From contig NZ_JBFRFW010000004.1 in assembly GCF_052115025.1 (NCBI RefSeq), positions 62,001-126,000 of the forward strand: DNA of 64,000 bases, given 5' to 3'. Below the pieces are notes generated by a model. That model was given only the letters and a program-made list of their open reading frames with translations, was not told the DNA's origin and made no database searches. The position numbers and the translations under genes are program-made. Positions within the stretch are counted from its first letter, which is position 1. Every line of letters begins with the position of its first letter. The DNA is from Bradyrhizobium_A sp052115025. Lineage in GTDB: Bacteria; Pseudomonadota; Alphaproteobacteria; Rhizobiales; Xanthobacteraceae. This document shows positions 7,762-16,700 of this stretch, piece by piece.

Positions 7762-8649
7762 ATGTCCATCCCCCCTGCCAAAATCCTGGTCGTCGGCGCC
7801 GCCGGCCGGTTCGGCGGCCTTGTCACGACCGAGCTCGCCCGCCGCGGCGCCACGGTCCGCGCGCTGCTGCGCAATCCGGCGTCGGAGGCGGCCGCGCGCG
7901 CCAACGGCGCCAGCGAGATCGTCATCGGCGACCTGCGCCGGCCCGACCGCCTGCCGGCCGCGCTCGACGGCATCGACGCCGTCTTCCATCTCGGCCCGGC
8001 CTTCGTCGCTGACGAGGCCGAGCTCGGCGTCGCGCTGGTCGACGTCGCCAAGCTCAGCGGCGTGCGCAAGATCGTGTTCTCGTCGGTGATCCATCCGACC
8101 AATGGCGATCTCGCCAACCACCGCAGCAAGCTGCCGGTCGAGCAGGCGATCTTCACTTCGGGGCTCGACTACACCCTGCTGTACCCGGCAACCGTGTTCC
8201 AGAACCTCGCCGCCGCATGGCCGGCGATCCTCGCGACCGGCGTGTTCGTCGAGGCGTTCGCCGCGAACGCGGCGCTGGCGCGCGTCGACTACCGCGACGT
8301 CGCCGAGGTCGCCGCCGAGGCCCTGACCGGCGACCGCCTCAGCGGCGGCGCGTTCGAGCTGTGCGCCGACGACGCGCTCAACCGCCACCAGATCGCGGCG
8401 CTGATCGGCGACGTGCTGGGACGGCGGATCGAGGCCGCCGAACTCGGCTTCCGCGAATGGGTGGAGATGGCGCGCCCGCCCTACGACGCGCGCCAGCTCG
8501 CGCAGCTCGAGCGCGTGTTCCAGTCCTATTCCCGCTACGGCTCGCGCGGCAACAGCCTGACGCTGACCGCGATCCTGAAGCGGCCGCCGCGCACCCTGCG
8601 CGACTATGTCGCGCATCTCGCCCGCACCGACGCCGCCTCCGCCGCGTGA
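7762..8649 (+). CDS. NmrA-like NAD(P)-binding Rossmann protein
   Basis: A 295-residue atypical short-chain dehydrogenase fold protein. GAAGRFGG at residues 12-19 is the dinucleotide-binding loop. The YxxxK catalytic pair of classical members is not evident, as in NmrA/HSCARG redox-sensor-like proteins and azoreductase-like relatives. The chosen ATG has GGAGA shortly upstream and begins just before the first beta strand (KILVVGAAG). It is divergent from a LysR regulator and is followed after 80 bases by an MFS gene, probably as one transcript. It may sense NADPH/NADP ratio or reduce a quinone-like compound; this is inferred from family only. Confidence 0.88.
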   Translation: MSIPPAKILVVGAAGRFGGLVTTELARRGATVRALLRNPASEAAARANGASEIVIGDLRRPDRLPAALDGIDAVFHLGPAFVADEAELGVALVDVAKLSGVRKIVFSSVIHPTNGDLANHRSKLPVEQAIFTSGLDYTLLYPATVFQNLAAAWPAILATGVFVEAFAANAALARVDYRDVAEVAAEALTGDRLSGGAFELCADDALNRHQIAALIGDVLGRRIEAAELGFREWVEMARPPYDARQLAQLERVFQSYSRYGSRGNSLTLTAILKRPPRTLRDYVAHLARTDAASAA

Positions 8650-8729
8650 TCCGCAGCACGGGCGCGCCGCCGCGCCCGCGTCCCACCGTCGCCCCTCATT
8701 CCGGCGCTTGCCGCCGCACAGGTTCCCCC

Positions 8730-10001
8730 ATGTCTTCTTGTCACATGTCCTCGTCTTCTGCCGTGCCGGCGCCGCCGGCGACGCCGACCGCACGCGTGCT
8801 GTTTCTCGCCGCTGCGATCGCCGTCATCGTCTCCAACCTCTATGCATCGCAGCCGCTGATCGGCCTGATCGCCCCGGCGCTCGGCCTCGGCCCGGCGGCG
8901 GCGAGCCTCACCACCACGGTGACGCTGCTCGGCTATGCCGCGGGCCTCGTCTTCCTGGTGCCGCTGATCGATCTCGTCCCGCACCGCCCGCTGATCGTCG
9001 GCACGCTGGCCTGCGCGGTCGCCGCGCTGCTGCTCAGCATCGTCGCGCCAACGCCGGCGCTGTTCCTGATCGCATCCGCCGCCGTCGGCGTCACCACCAC
9101 CGCCGTGCAGATGCTGCTGACCGTCGCCGCCAACCTCGCATCGGCCACCGAGCGCGGCCGCGTGGTCGGCACCGCGCAGAGCGGCATCGTCATCGGCGTG
9201 CTGCTGTCGCGGCCGGCAGCGAGCCTCGTCGCCGAGTTCTGCGGCTGGCGCGCGTTCTATGGCCTGACCGCGGTGCTGATCGCCATTATCGCCGTCGTTC
9301 TCGCCCGCATGGTGGAAGCGCGGCGGCCGGCGCAGCGCGCGAGCTATCCGGCGCTGGTCCGCTCGCTCGGCACGTTGATCGTGAGCGAGCCCATCCTGCG
9401 GCAGCGCGCGCTGAACCAGGTGCTGCTGATGGGCGCCTTCGGCGCATTCTGGACCGCGGTGGCGCTGCGGCTCGCCGCGCCGCCGTTCGACTTCGGGCAG
9501 CGCGGCATCGCGCTGTTCGCACTCGCCGGCGTGTCCGGCGCCTTGATCGCGCCGCTCGCCGGCCGCATCGCCGACCGCGGCTGGTCCGATCGCGCCACCA
9601 CGCTCGCCCATGTCGTCGCGGTGGCAGGCATCGTCGTCGCCGGCCTTGCCGCCGACGGTCCCTGGGCCCTGCACGCCTCCACCGCCTGGCCCGCCGCCTC
9701 GCTCGCAGCGCTGACGGGGGCGGCGGTGCTGCTCGATCTCGGCCTGTTCGCCGACCAGACGCTCGGACGCATCGCCATCAACACCGTGCGGCCGGAGGCG
9801 CGCGGCCGTCTCAACGCGCTCTACACCGGGCTGTTCTTCATCGGCGGCGCGGCGGGAGCCGCGCTCGCCGGTCTCGCCTGGAGCTGGCAGGGCTGGGCCG
9901 GCGTGTGCTGGGTCGGCCTCGGCTTCACGCTGGCCGCAGTGATCGCCGGCCGCGGCACACGCCGTCAGATGGCACCGGCCGCGGTCACATCGCGCCCTTG
10001 A
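8730..10001 (+). CDS. MFS transporter (drug or metabolite efflux type)
   Basis: A 423-residue protein with about 12 hydrophobic segments. YASQPLIGLIAP in the first helix, the short cytoplasmic PHRP loop and ATERGRVVGTAQSGIVIG resemble the YnfM / arabinose-efflux-type MFS proteins. A second in-frame ATG 15 bases downstream is an alternative start. It follows the NmrA-like gene with no obvious terminator between, so the LysR regulator at 6732-7661 may control both. Its 3' end overlaps the small lipoprotein gene on the other strand by 17 bases. The substrate is unknown. Confidence 0.87.
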   Translation: MSSCHMSSSSAVPAPPATPTARVLFLAAAIAVIVSNLYASQPLIGLIAPALGLGPAAASLTTTVTLLGYAAGLVFLVPLIDLVPHRPLIVGTLACAVAALLLSIVAPTPALFLIASAAVGVTTTAVQMLLTVAANLASATERGRVVGTAQSGIVIGVLLSRPAASLVAEFCGWRAFYGLTAVLIAIIAVVLARMVEARRPAQRASYPALVRSLGTLIVSEPILRQRALNQVLLMGAFGAFWTAVALRLAAPPFDFGQRGIALFALAGVSGALIAPLAGRIADRGWSDRATTLAHVVAVAGIVVAGLAADGPWALHASTAWPAASLAALTGAAVLLDLGLFADQTLGRIAINTVRPEARGRLNALYTGLFFIGGAAGAALAGLAWSWQGWAGVCWVGLGFTLAAVIAGRGTRRQMAPAAVTSRP

Positions 10002-10212
10002 GCCTGCAGGCCGTGGTGCAGCTCATGGTGTTGCCGTGCTCGCAGATCTTGCAGGTCTCGACGCACTGATCGAGGTTGCGCGGCGCCACGCTGCCGGTCA
10101 GGCCGGCGGTGCATTGCTTGATTGAATTCGTCGTCTCGGTCTCGGGTTCGCACGCCGCGAGCCCGAGCATCACCACGACAACGAGCGGAACCAGCATCCA
10201 GCGCATCGCCAT
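9985..10212 (-). CDS. small Cys-rich lipoprotein
   Basis: A 75-residue protein with a signal sequence and lipobox (LGLAAC), so it should be lipid-modified and anchored outside the inner membrane. The mature part has six further cysteines (QCTAG, DQCVETCKIC, SCTTACRLK), suggesting disulphides or metal binding. I do not recognise the family. It is convergent with, and overlaps the last 17 bases of, the MFS gene. Confidence 0.7.
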   Translation of the reverse strand: MAMRWMLVPLVVVVMLGLAACEPETETTNSIKQCTAGLTGSVAPRNLDQCVETCKICEHGNTMSCTTACRLKGAM

Positions 10213-10535
10213 CCTCCGGGTCGGATCGACCGGCCGGGAGACTCATCTGTGACAACACATCATATCATACTGCGGGCCGACAGCTCGACCGGCGTCGCGC
10301 GCGGTCGGTCCACCCGGACACGCTCGCACGCATGCCACATCGCCGACACTGGCCGCCAACGGTTAAGAAGCCGTAGAGCTCAGGCCCGCCGCGGCAATCG
10401 GGTTCCCGACTACCCCGACCTTCGGAGCCTTTGAATGCAGCGCAAAAACGGCTATGTCACCCGGGCAGCCGACCGCCCTGCGTCCGTCCGGACGCGGATC
10501 GATCGTCCAGGCCGTTGCGTACCAGTGATGAGAGC
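10213..10535. other. intergenic region with no recognised gene
   Basis: This 323-base gap separates the lipoprotein gene and the 72-residue gene, which diverge from it. It contains an AT-richer patch around 10250-10270 that may hold promoters. The short reading frames inside lack ribosome-binding sites and protein-like composition. Confidence 0.5.
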
Positions 10536-10754
10536 ATGTCGATGAAGAAGCACGATGTTGAGGTGTTTCGCGAGGCCGTCGCCCTCGCCGCCTCGGGCGA
10601 CCATGCCGACTGGCGCAGCGTCCAGGCCAGGCTCGTGGAAAAGGGCTATCGCCGCGCGCCCGACCTGCTCGACGGCAACAAGATCCGCGCCATCATCGAC
10701 GCCCAGTGCGCCATCGGCCGCGCGCCGAAGAAGAAGGCCGACAAGAAGCACTGA
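10536..10754 (+). CDS. conserved small hypothetical protein
   Basis: A 72-residue, Lys/Arg-rich protein beginning MSMKKHDVEVF and ending in KKKADKK. The middle, DWRSVQARLVEKGYRRAPDL, looks like a small helical domain, perhaps helix-turn-helix. I do not recognise a named family. Two ATG codons six bases apart are possible starts, and the ribosome-binding site is weak. It stands alone between the lipoprotein and the alpha/beta hydrolase. Confidence 0.7.
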   Translation: MSMKKHDVEVFREAVALAASGDHADWRSVQARLVEKGYRRAPDLLDGNKIRAIIDAQCAIGRAPKKKADKKH

Positions 10755-10849
10755 GTTCACCGCGGCGCGGATCGCGGCCCGCGCGCATGGTCTCGCACCT
10801 TCGCTCAACCTGGTCCCGTTGCCTGCGATGGCGATCGCGCGACACGGCA

Positions 10850-10879
10850 AAGGCTCCCGGGCCGTTGCCCGGAAGCCTT
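10850..10879 (-). terminator. hairpin, possible terminator of the hydrolase gene
   Basis: AAGGCT-C-CCGGGC and GCCCGG-A-AGCCTT form a 12-bp stem with one mismatch and a 4-base loop, 43 bases past the hydrolase stop codon. Only a short T stretch follows on the minus strand, so termination is plausible but weak. Confidence 0.4.
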
Positions 10880-10922
10880 GGTGCCGACAGCAGTCGTAAA
10901 CCCTGCCTCTGGAGCGGCCGTC

Positions 10923-11720
10923 CTACCTTGCGGTCACCGCGGAGCCGCGCGCGGCCTGCTCGATCACGGCGGCGACGGTCTTGGGCTGCGACACATAGAT
11001 CGCGTGGCTGCCGGCGACTTCGCTGACCGTCGCCTTGGCGCGGGCGGCCATCGCGCGCTGCGCCGCGGGCGGGATCATGTGATCGCCGGTCGCGACCAGA
11101 TACCAGCTCTTGTGCGTCTTCCACGCGGGTTGCGTCACGGCACCGTTCAGCGCGGCGACACCCCACGGCACCTGCGCATCGGCCATGAACGCAGCGAGCT
11201 CCGGCTTGACGTCGGCGGCGAAGGCAGCCGCGAACTTCGCCTTGTCGAGGAGCAGATTGCCGTTCTGCGGCGGCAGGACCGGCGGCACCGGCGCGCCCGG
11301 CGCGGGATGGGCGATCAGCGAACCGACCGACTCGCCCTGGTCCGGCGCGAACGCGGCCACATACACAAGGCCTGCCACCTTCGGATCGTTGCCGGCCTCC
11401 GACACCACCGCGCCGCCATAGGAGTGGCCAACCAGGATGACCTGGCCATCGGCGTTGGCGATCGCCTGCCTGGTCGCCGCGACGTCGTCGACGAACGTGG
11501 CGGTCGTGTTCTGCACGATGGTGACCTTGTAACCGTCCTTCTTCAGGATCCTGTAGACGCCTTCCCAGCCCGAGCCGTCGACGAAGGCGCCATGGACCAG
11601 GACCACCGACTTGATCGGGGCGGTCTCGGTGGGGGCGGCCTGGGCGTGAGCCTGCGGCATCATGGCGGCGGTGAGGGCGAGCGAAACGGCGGTTGCGAAA
11701 GCCTTGCGGACAACGGACAT
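10923..11720 (-). CDS. exported alpha/beta hydrolase
   Basis: A 265-residue protein with a Sec signal peptide (cleavage expected after AHA, residue 26), hence probably periplasmic. The fold markers are VLVHGAFVDGSGW (oxyanion region), nucleophile Ser100 in GHSYGG, and candidate acid and base Asp213 and His239. It resembles the salicylate-esterase/hydroxynitrile-lyase-like hydrolases often seen in proteobacteria, for which no single substrate is established. It diverges from an OhrR-like repressor. Two perfect 12-bp palindromes lie in its promoter, so I infer induction by organic peroxide or a similar electrophile. Confidence 0.87.
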   Translation of the reverse strand: MSVVRKAFATAVSLALTAAMMPQAHAQAAPTETAPIKSVVLVHGAFVDGSGWEGVYRILKKDGYKVTIVQNTTATFVDDVAATRQAIANADGQVILVGHSYGGAVVSEAGNDPKVAGLVYVAAFAPDQGESVGSLIAHPAPGAPVPPVLPPQNGNLLLDKAKFAAAFAADVKPELAAFMADAQVPWGVAALNGAVTQPAWKTHKSWYLVATGDHMIPPAAQRAMAARAKATVSEVAGSHAIYVSQPKTVAAVIEQAARGSAVTAR

Positions 11721-11754
11721 GGTCAGCTCCTGCTTGTTTAGTTCACGATAATCT

Positions 11755-11766
11755 TTATCGCGATAA
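11755..11766. promoter_or_regulatory. TTATCGCGATAA palindrome 1, likely OhrR operator
   Basis: A perfect 12-bp palindrome 35 bases upstream of the hydrolase start codon. An identical palindrome lies 53 bases away. Two identical sites between a MarR/OhrR gene and its divergent neighbour are the classic layout for such repressors. Confidence 0.7.
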
Positions 11767-11807
11767 TCAATTGATAGCGCAGCCCTCGACGATTGTCTAG
11801 ATAAATA

Positions 11808-11819
11808 TTATCGCGATAA
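11808..11819. promoter_or_regulatory. TTATCGCGATAA palindrome 2, likely OhrR operator
   Basis: Second perfect copy, about 50 bases upstream of the regulator start at 11870, so probably used for autoregulation. The region between and around the two copies is markedly AT-rich for this genome, consistent with overlapping promoters. Confidence 0.7.
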
Positions 11820-11869
11820 CCATTTTTGTGATAACGTCCTGACAAATCGGAACTTCAGGAGCCGCCGCC

Positions 11870-12313
11870 ATGCCCGCCCCCGTGATTCCCCTCGACCAGC
11901 AGCTGTGTTTTTCGCTGTACGCGACGACCATCGCGATCAACCGCACCTACAAGCCGCTGCTCGACGGCCTCGGCGTCACCTACCCGCAATACCTCGTGCT
12001 GAGCGCGCTGTGGGAGAACGACGGCCAGACCATCTCCGCCATCGGCGAGCGCCTCGCGCTCGAGCCAAGCACCATCACGCCGCTGGTCAAGCGGCTGGAG
12101 CAGGCCGGCTTCATCGCCCGCCAGCGCAACCCCGCCGACGAACGCCAGGTGGTGGTCAGCCTCACCGCGCAGGGCAAGGCGCTGCGCGCCGAGAGCAGCT
12201 GCCTGACGGAAACGCTGCTGCAGCGCTCGGGCCTTTCGGTCGAGCAGATCGTCGATCTCAACGATCGCGTCCGCGCGCTCAACAAGGCGCTGACCGGCCA
12301 CATGCCCGATTGA
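11870..12313 (+). CDS. ohrR: MarR-family organic-hydroperoxide-type repressor, OhrR-like
   Basis: A 147-residue MarR winged-helix protein. The N-terminal pattern LDQQLCFSLYATTIAINRTYKPLL is OhrR-like. Cys13, Tyr27 and Tyr38 have exactly the spacing of the peroxide-sensing Cys22, Tyr36 and Tyr47 in Xanthomonas OhrR. A second cysteine, Cys111, could form the disulphide of two-cysteine members. The wing region is NPADERQVVVSLT. Family knowledge: reduced OhrR represses, and oxidation by organic peroxides releases DNA. No ohr gene is next to it; the divergent gene is an exported hydrolase. A hairpin terminator follows at 12343. Confidence 0.85.
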   Translation: MPAPVIPLDQQLCFSLYATTIAINRTYKPLLDGLGVTYPQYLVLSALWENDGQTISAIGERLALEPSTITPLVKRLEQAGFIARQRNPADERQVVVSLTAQGKALRAESSCLTETLLQRSGLSVEQIVDLNDRVRALNKALTGHMPD

Positions 12314-12342
12314 TCGCGCGCCGCGCCCGATCCAGCAAACGC

Positions 12343-12371
12343 AAATGCCCGGCACAAGGCCGGGCATTTTT
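12343..12371 (+). terminator. rho-independent terminator after ohrR
   Basis: AAATGCCCGGC and GCCGGGCATTT form a perfect 11-bp stem with a 5-base loop, followed by TTT on the plus strand. It sits between the convergent ends of ohrR and gabD and could serve both. Confidence 0.8.
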
Positions 12372-12394
12372 CATGTCGTCGCAGCGTTGTGGCG

Positions 12395-13852
12395 TTACGT
12401 GTCGAGGCCGCCGAGCAGGATGTACTTGATGTCGACATACTCCTCGATGCCGTGGCGCGAGCCTTCACGGCCGAGGCCCGACTCCTTGACGCCGCCGAAC
12501 GGCACGACATCGGCGCCGAGCAGCGCCGAGTTGACGCCGACCATCCCGGACTCCAGCGCCTCGGCGACGCGGAACACGCGGCCGAGATCGCGGGCGTAGA
12601 AGTACGCCGCAAGACCATAGGGCGAGGCGTTGGCCTGCGCGATCACGTCGGCTTCGTCCTTGAAGCGATAGATCGGCGCGACCGGGCCGAACGTCTCCTC
12701 CTGCGTGACGATCATGTCGGTGGTGACGCCCGACAGCACCGTCGGCTCGAAGAAGGTGCGTCCCAGCGCATGGCGCTTGCCGCCGAGCACGACCTTGGCG
12801 CCCTTGGCGGTGGCATCAGCGACATGGCGCTCGACCTTGTCGATCGCTTCGGTGGTGATCAGCGGGCCCTGCGTCACGCCGTCGTCGATGCCGTTGCCGA
12901 CCTTGAGCGCGGCGACCTTCTCCGCGAGCTTGGCGACGAACGCATCGTAGATGCTGTCCTGGGCATAGATGCGGTTGGCGCACACGCAGGTCTGGCCCAT
13001 GTTGCGGAACTTGGACACCAGCGTGCCCTCGACCGCCGCATCGAGATCGGCGTCGTCGAACACGATGAACGGCGCGTTGCCGCCGAGTTCGAGGCCGACC
13101 TTCTTCACCGTGGACGCCGCCTGGCGCATCAGGATCTTGCCGACCTCGGTCGAGCCGGTGAAGCTGATGGCGCGCACCAGCGGATTCTCGGTCAGCACCT
13201 CGCCGATCGCTGGCGCGTCGCCGGTGATGATGTTGAGGATGCCGCCGTCGATGCCGGCGCGCTGCGCCAGCACGCCGAGCGCGAGCGCGGTCAACGGCGT
13301 CTCCGGCGCCGGCTTGACCACCACGGTGCAGCCGGCGGCGAGCGCCGGCGCCACCTTGCGGGTGATCATCGCCGCCGGGAAATTCCACGGCGTGATCGCG
13401 GCGACGACGCCGACCGGCTGCTTGATGACGAGGGTGCGGGAATCGGCGCGGTGCGAGGGAATGGTCTCGCCATAGATGCGCCGCGCCTCCTCGGCGTAGA
13501 ACTCGATGAAGGAGGCGGCGTAGTCGATCTCGCCCTTGGCTTCGCTCAGCGGCTTGCCCTGCTCGGATGTCAGGATCAGTGCGAGGTCGTCGCGGTTGGC
13601 GAGGATCAGGTCGTTCCAGCGGCGCAGCAGCGTGGCGCGCTCCTTGGCGAGCAGCTTCGACCACTTCGGAAACGCCGCGCCCGCGGCGCGCACGGCGGCG
13701 AGCGCCTCGCCAGCGCCGAACCGCGGCACTCCGCCGACGCGCGCGCCGGTCGCCGGATTGAGCACATCGTCGACCGGCGTGCCCGTCCATTCACCGCCGA
13801 TCAGGCAGCGGTCGGTCAGCAGGGAGGGATCCTTCAAGGTCAGCATGGTCAT
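12395..13852 (-). CDS. gabD: NAD(P)-dependent succinate-semialdehyde dehydrogenase
   Basis: A 485-residue aldehyde dehydrogenase, the usual GabD length. It oxidises succinate semialdehyde to succinate, the second step of GABA degradation. Visible motifs are TPWNFPAAMITRKVAPALA (cofactor fold), FTGSTEVGK, general base Glu255 in LELGGNAP and nucleophile Cys289 in GQTCVCANR, whose second Cys matches the redox pair of GabD enzymes. It is 24 bases downstream of gabT in the same direction, so the two form an operon. Confidence 0.95.
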   Translation of the reverse strand: MTMLTLKDPSLLTDRCLIGGEWTGTPVDDVLNPATGARVGGVPRFGAGEALAAVRAAGAAFPKWSKLLAKERATLLRRWNDLILANRDDLALILTSEQGKPLSEAKGEIDYAASFIEFYAEEARRIYGETIPSHRADSRTLVIKQPVGVVAAITPWNFPAAMITRKVAPALAAGCTVVVKPAPETPLTALALGVLAQRAGIDGGILNIITGDAPAIGEVLTENPLVRAISFTGSTEVGKILMRQAASTVKKVGLELGGNAPFIVFDDADLDAAVEGTLVSKFRNMGQTCVCANRIYAQDSIYDAFVAKLAEKVAALKVGNGIDDGVTQGPLITTEAIDKVERHVADATAKGAKVVLGGKRHALGRTFFEPTVLSGVTTDMIVTQEETFGPVAPIYRFKDEADVIAQANASPYGLAAYFYARDLGRVFRVAEALESGMVGVNSALLGADVVPFGGVKESGLGREGSRHGIEEYVDIKYILLGGLDT

Positions 13853-13876
13853 CGGTCCTTCAGTTACGAGCGTGCC

Positions 13877-15148
13877 TCACACAGAGAGGCAGCGCTCCAG
13901 GATGGCGAGGCCTTCGTCGATGATGTCGTCGGAGGCGGTGAGCGGCACCAGCAAACGGATGGTGTTGGCGTTGGTGCCGCACGACAGCAGGATGAGGCCG
14001 TTCTCATGGGCGCGCCGGGTGACGAGCTTTGTCGCAGCGGCGTCGGGATCGTCGCCGCCACGGTGCTTGACAAGATCGAACGCGATCATCGCGCCCGGGC
14101 CACGCGGCGGCGACATCGGCAACAGGGCGTTGGCGCGGGCGAAGCGCGCGATCGCCGCGCGCAGCCGCGCGCCGATGGCGTTGGCGCGGGCCACGAGATT
14201 CTCGCGCTCGAACACGTCGAGCACCGCGAGCGCTGCAGCACACGCCAGCGGATTGCCGGCATAGGTGCCGCCAAGGCCGCCGGGTTCGGCGGCGTCCATG
14301 ATCACCGCGCGGCCGATGACGCCCGACAGCGGCAGACCGCCGGCGAGGCTCTTGGCGACGCAGATCAGGTCCGCCTGGACATCGTAGTGCTCCATGGCGA
14401 ACATGGTGCCGGTGCGGCCGAAGCCGGTCTGCACTTCGTCGGCGATCAGCACGATGCCGTGTTCGTCGCAGATGCGGCGCAGGCCGCGCATCAGTTCGAC
14501 CGGCGCCTGGTGGAAGCCGCCCTCGCCCTGTACCGGCTCGATGATGATGGCGGCGACGCGCGAGGCGTCGATATCAGCCTTGAAGATGAAGCCGATGTGG
14601 CGCAGCGCGTCCTCGACCGAAACGTCGCCGACGGGGAACGGCACATGCCAGACATCCGGCAGCGCCGGGCCGAGGCCCATCTTGTAGGGAACGACCTTGC
14701 CGGTCAGCGCCGAGGCCAGCGCGGTGCGGCCATGGAAGCCGCCCGTGAAGGCGATGACGCCGCTGCGGCCGGTGGCGGCGCGGGCGATCTTGACCGCGTT
14801 CTCGGTCGCCTCCGCGCCGGTGGAGAGGAAAATCGACTTCAGCGGGCCATTGATCGGCGCCAGCGCGTTGAGGCGCTCGGCGAGCGCGACATAGGGCTCA
14901 TACGGCAGCACCTGGAAGCAGGTGTGGGTGAAGTGCTCGAGCTGGTCGCGCACCGCCTGCATGACGTGAGGGTGGCAGTGGCCGGTGTTGAGCACCGCGA
15001 TGCCGCCGGCGAAATCGATGTAGCGGCGTCCCTCGACGTCCCACACCTCGCTGTTGAGCGCCCTGGCCGCGAACACCGGCGTCGCATGGCCGACCCCGCG
15101 CACCACCGCCGCCTGCCGCCGCGCCAGCAACTCCGCATTCGCCGCCAT
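13877..15148 (-). CDS. gabT: 4-aminobutyrate transaminase
   Basis: A 423-residue class-III PLP aminotransferase that moves the amino group of GABA to 2-oxoglutarate, giving succinate semialdehyde. Visible are STGAEATENAVK, the FHGRT segment, DEVQTGFGRTG with the PLP-binding Asp, and the Schiff-base lysine in CVAKSLAGGLPLS (residue 266). I chose the ATG at 15148 because GGGAG lies 6 bases upstream and the protein then starts as GabT usually does. It is directly followed by gabD. Confidence 0.94.
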   Translation of the reverse strand: MAANAELLARRQAAVVRGVGHATPVFAARALNSEVWDVEGRRYIDFAGGIAVLNTGHCHPHVMQAVRDQLEHFTHTCFQVLPYEPYVALAERLNALAPINGPLKSIFLSTGAEATENAVKIARAATGRSGVIAFTGGFHGRTALASALTGKVVPYKMGLGPALPDVWHVPFPVGDVSVEDALRHIGFIFKADIDASRVAAIIIEPVQGEGGFHQAPVELMRGLRRICDEHGIVLIADEVQTGFGRTGTMFAMEHYDVQADLICVAKSLAGGLPLSGVIGRAVIMDAAEPGGLGGTYAGNPLACAAALAVLDVFERENLVARANAIGARLRAAIARFARANALLPMSPPRGPGAMIAFDLVKHRGGDDPDAAATKLVTRRAHENGLILLSCGTNANTIRLLVPLTASDDIIDEGLAILERCLSV

Positions 15149-15335
15149 CCACGTCTCCCTGTCATCCGCGACAGGAAACGTAAGCACCGCTGGCCGGCGG
15201 ACAATCAGCTTCTCCGTCGGCTCTGGTGACCTGAATGCACCAATGCGGGCGCCATCGGTCCCGGATGTCGCAGCACTCATCCGGGTCACGGGTTCAGGCT
15301 TTCGGAAAAATGCACCGAGGGCACTGGCGCCTGCC

Positions 15336-15440
15336 CCTCATGGTGAGGAGGCGCAAAGCGCCGTCTCGAACCATGAGGCCACGGCATCGCCAGACCACCA
15401 TCCCTCGAGACGCCTGCTGCGCAGGCTCCTCGGGATGAGG
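15336..15440. repeat. palindromic intergenic repeat pair, CTCATCCTTCGAGACG type
   Basis: Two stem-loops: CTCATGGTGAGGAGGCGC with GCGCCGTCTCGAACCATGAG, then CATCCCTCGAGACGCCTG with CAGGCTCCTCGGGATG. They occupy the 368-base gap between the LysR gene and gabT and may end the LysR transcript. No gene is visible in this gap. Confidence 0.75.
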
Positions 15441-15516
15441 CAGAATGCGTGTGGGCGATCGCCCCGTATCCGGGGCCATCGCAACACACCACCGACCTCG
15501 CCGGACGGCGCCGCGC

Positions 15517-16404
15517 CTACACCGCGAGCGCCTGCTTGAGCCAGTCGCGCAGCGCGGCGATGACCGGCTCGCTCCAGCGTTCTTTCAGCGCGACGAGCTG
15601 GTAGGTGCCCATGTGCACCTCCGACGTCATCACCTCGACCAGCGCGCCGCCGCGGAGGTCGTCGGCGACCAGCACGTCGTTGGCGAGCGCGACGCCCTGG
15701 CCGAGCCGCGCCGCCTCGATGGCGAGGTGGGCATGCCACAGCCGCTGGCCGCGCAGCGGCGGCAGGTCGGCGACGTCGGCGAGCGCGAACCAGCGCTCCC
15801 ACTGCTCGGTGGATTCCTCGTGGATCAGCGCGATGGCCGCGAGGTCGCTCAGGCGCGACAACGCGGGATAGCGCGCAAGATAGGCCGGGCTCGCCACCGG
15901 AAACACCCGCGGCCGCACCAGCGCCTCGGCCATCAGCGCGCCGCGCGCCTCGGTGACGTCGGCATAGACGATCTCCGCATCCGCCTCGCCGCGCGCAAGG
16001 TCCGGATGCGACAGCGTCGGCTGCAGATTGACTTCCCAGTTGCGCGGCGGCCCCGTCAGTTCCGGCAGGCGCGGCAGCAGACGGCGGTTGGCAAGGCCGG
16101 GTATGCACCAGATGTTCAGCGCCGGCCGCGTCGCCGGGCGCACCGCGACGGTGGCGCGGGCGATGATGTCGAAGGCCTGCGCGATCTGGGCGTGGTAGGC
16201 GGCCCCGGCCTCGGTCAGGGTGAGGCCGCGGCCCTCGCCGCGCACCAGCACGATGCCGAGGCTCTTCTGCAGGTTCTGGACGTGACGGGACACCACCGTA
16301 TGGCTGACCGCGAGCTCATCGCCGGCGGCGCGCACGCTGCCGGTGCGGCCCACCGCTTCGAATGCACGGAGGGCAATCAGGGGCGGCAGACGCGGACGGG
16401 TCAT
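15517..16404 (-). CDS. GcvA-type LysR regulator, probably of gabTD
   Basis: A 295-residue LysR protein. PPLIALRAFEAVGRTGSVRAAGDELAVSHTVVSRHV is characteristic of the GcvA subgroup, which opens with P-L-x-A-L-R-A-F-E-A. It lies just upstream of gabT in the same orientation, so I infer control of GABA use. The intervening 368 bases hold repeats rather than an obvious palindromic operator. Confidence 0.9.
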   Translation of the reverse strand: MTRPRLPPLIALRAFEAVGRTGSVRAAGDELAVSHTVVSRHVQNLQKSLGIVLVRGEGRGLTLTEAGAAYHAQIAQAFDIIARATVAVRPATRPALNIWCIPGLANRRLLPRLPELTGPPRNWEVNLQPTLSHPDLARGEADAEIVYADVTEARGALMAEALVRPRVFPVASPAYLARYPALSRLSDLAAIALIHEESTEQWERWFALADVADLPPLRGQRLWHAHLAIEAARLGQGVALANDVLVADDLRGGALVEVMTSEVHMGTYQLVALKERWSEPVIAALRDWLKQALAV

Positions 16405-16609
16405 GGCCAGATTGTCGTGGCCGCGGCAGGCCCTGTCATCGCGATGGGGTAGCCCATGGTCGCTCGTGCATCTCCGTCAGACGTCGCCGGCCGGTGCCGG
16501 CGACGCCGCCCTTGTGACACACACGCGCGCCAACCACAAATGCGGTCGGCCCTCTGGGGTGGCGCGCTTGCCCACGGCGCGTGGCGCCGCGGCTTCGCGA
16601 GACCCCAAC

Positions 16610-16633
16610 AAAAAGCCCGGCACGAGGCCGGGC
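16610..16633 (-). terminator. rho-independent terminator after the outer-membrane protein gene
   Basis: On the minus strand, GCCCGGC-CTCGT-GCCGGGC is followed at once by TTTTTGTT, about 68 bases past the stop codon at 16701. This is a strong intrinsic terminator, as expected for an abundant outer-membrane protein. Confidence 0.85.
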
Positions 16634-16700
16634 CAGTTTGCTGGGATTGGGAGGAGACGATCGAAGTGAAGTCCAGTCGAAACGAAGTCCTGCACCCCAC

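Noticed and set aside
12389..15229. A 946-codon open frame on the plus strand opposite gabD and gabT
   Set aside because: It is antisense to two unmistakable enzymes and made of His/Arg/Ala-rich low-complexity sequence, the usual mirror of GC-rich codon bias.
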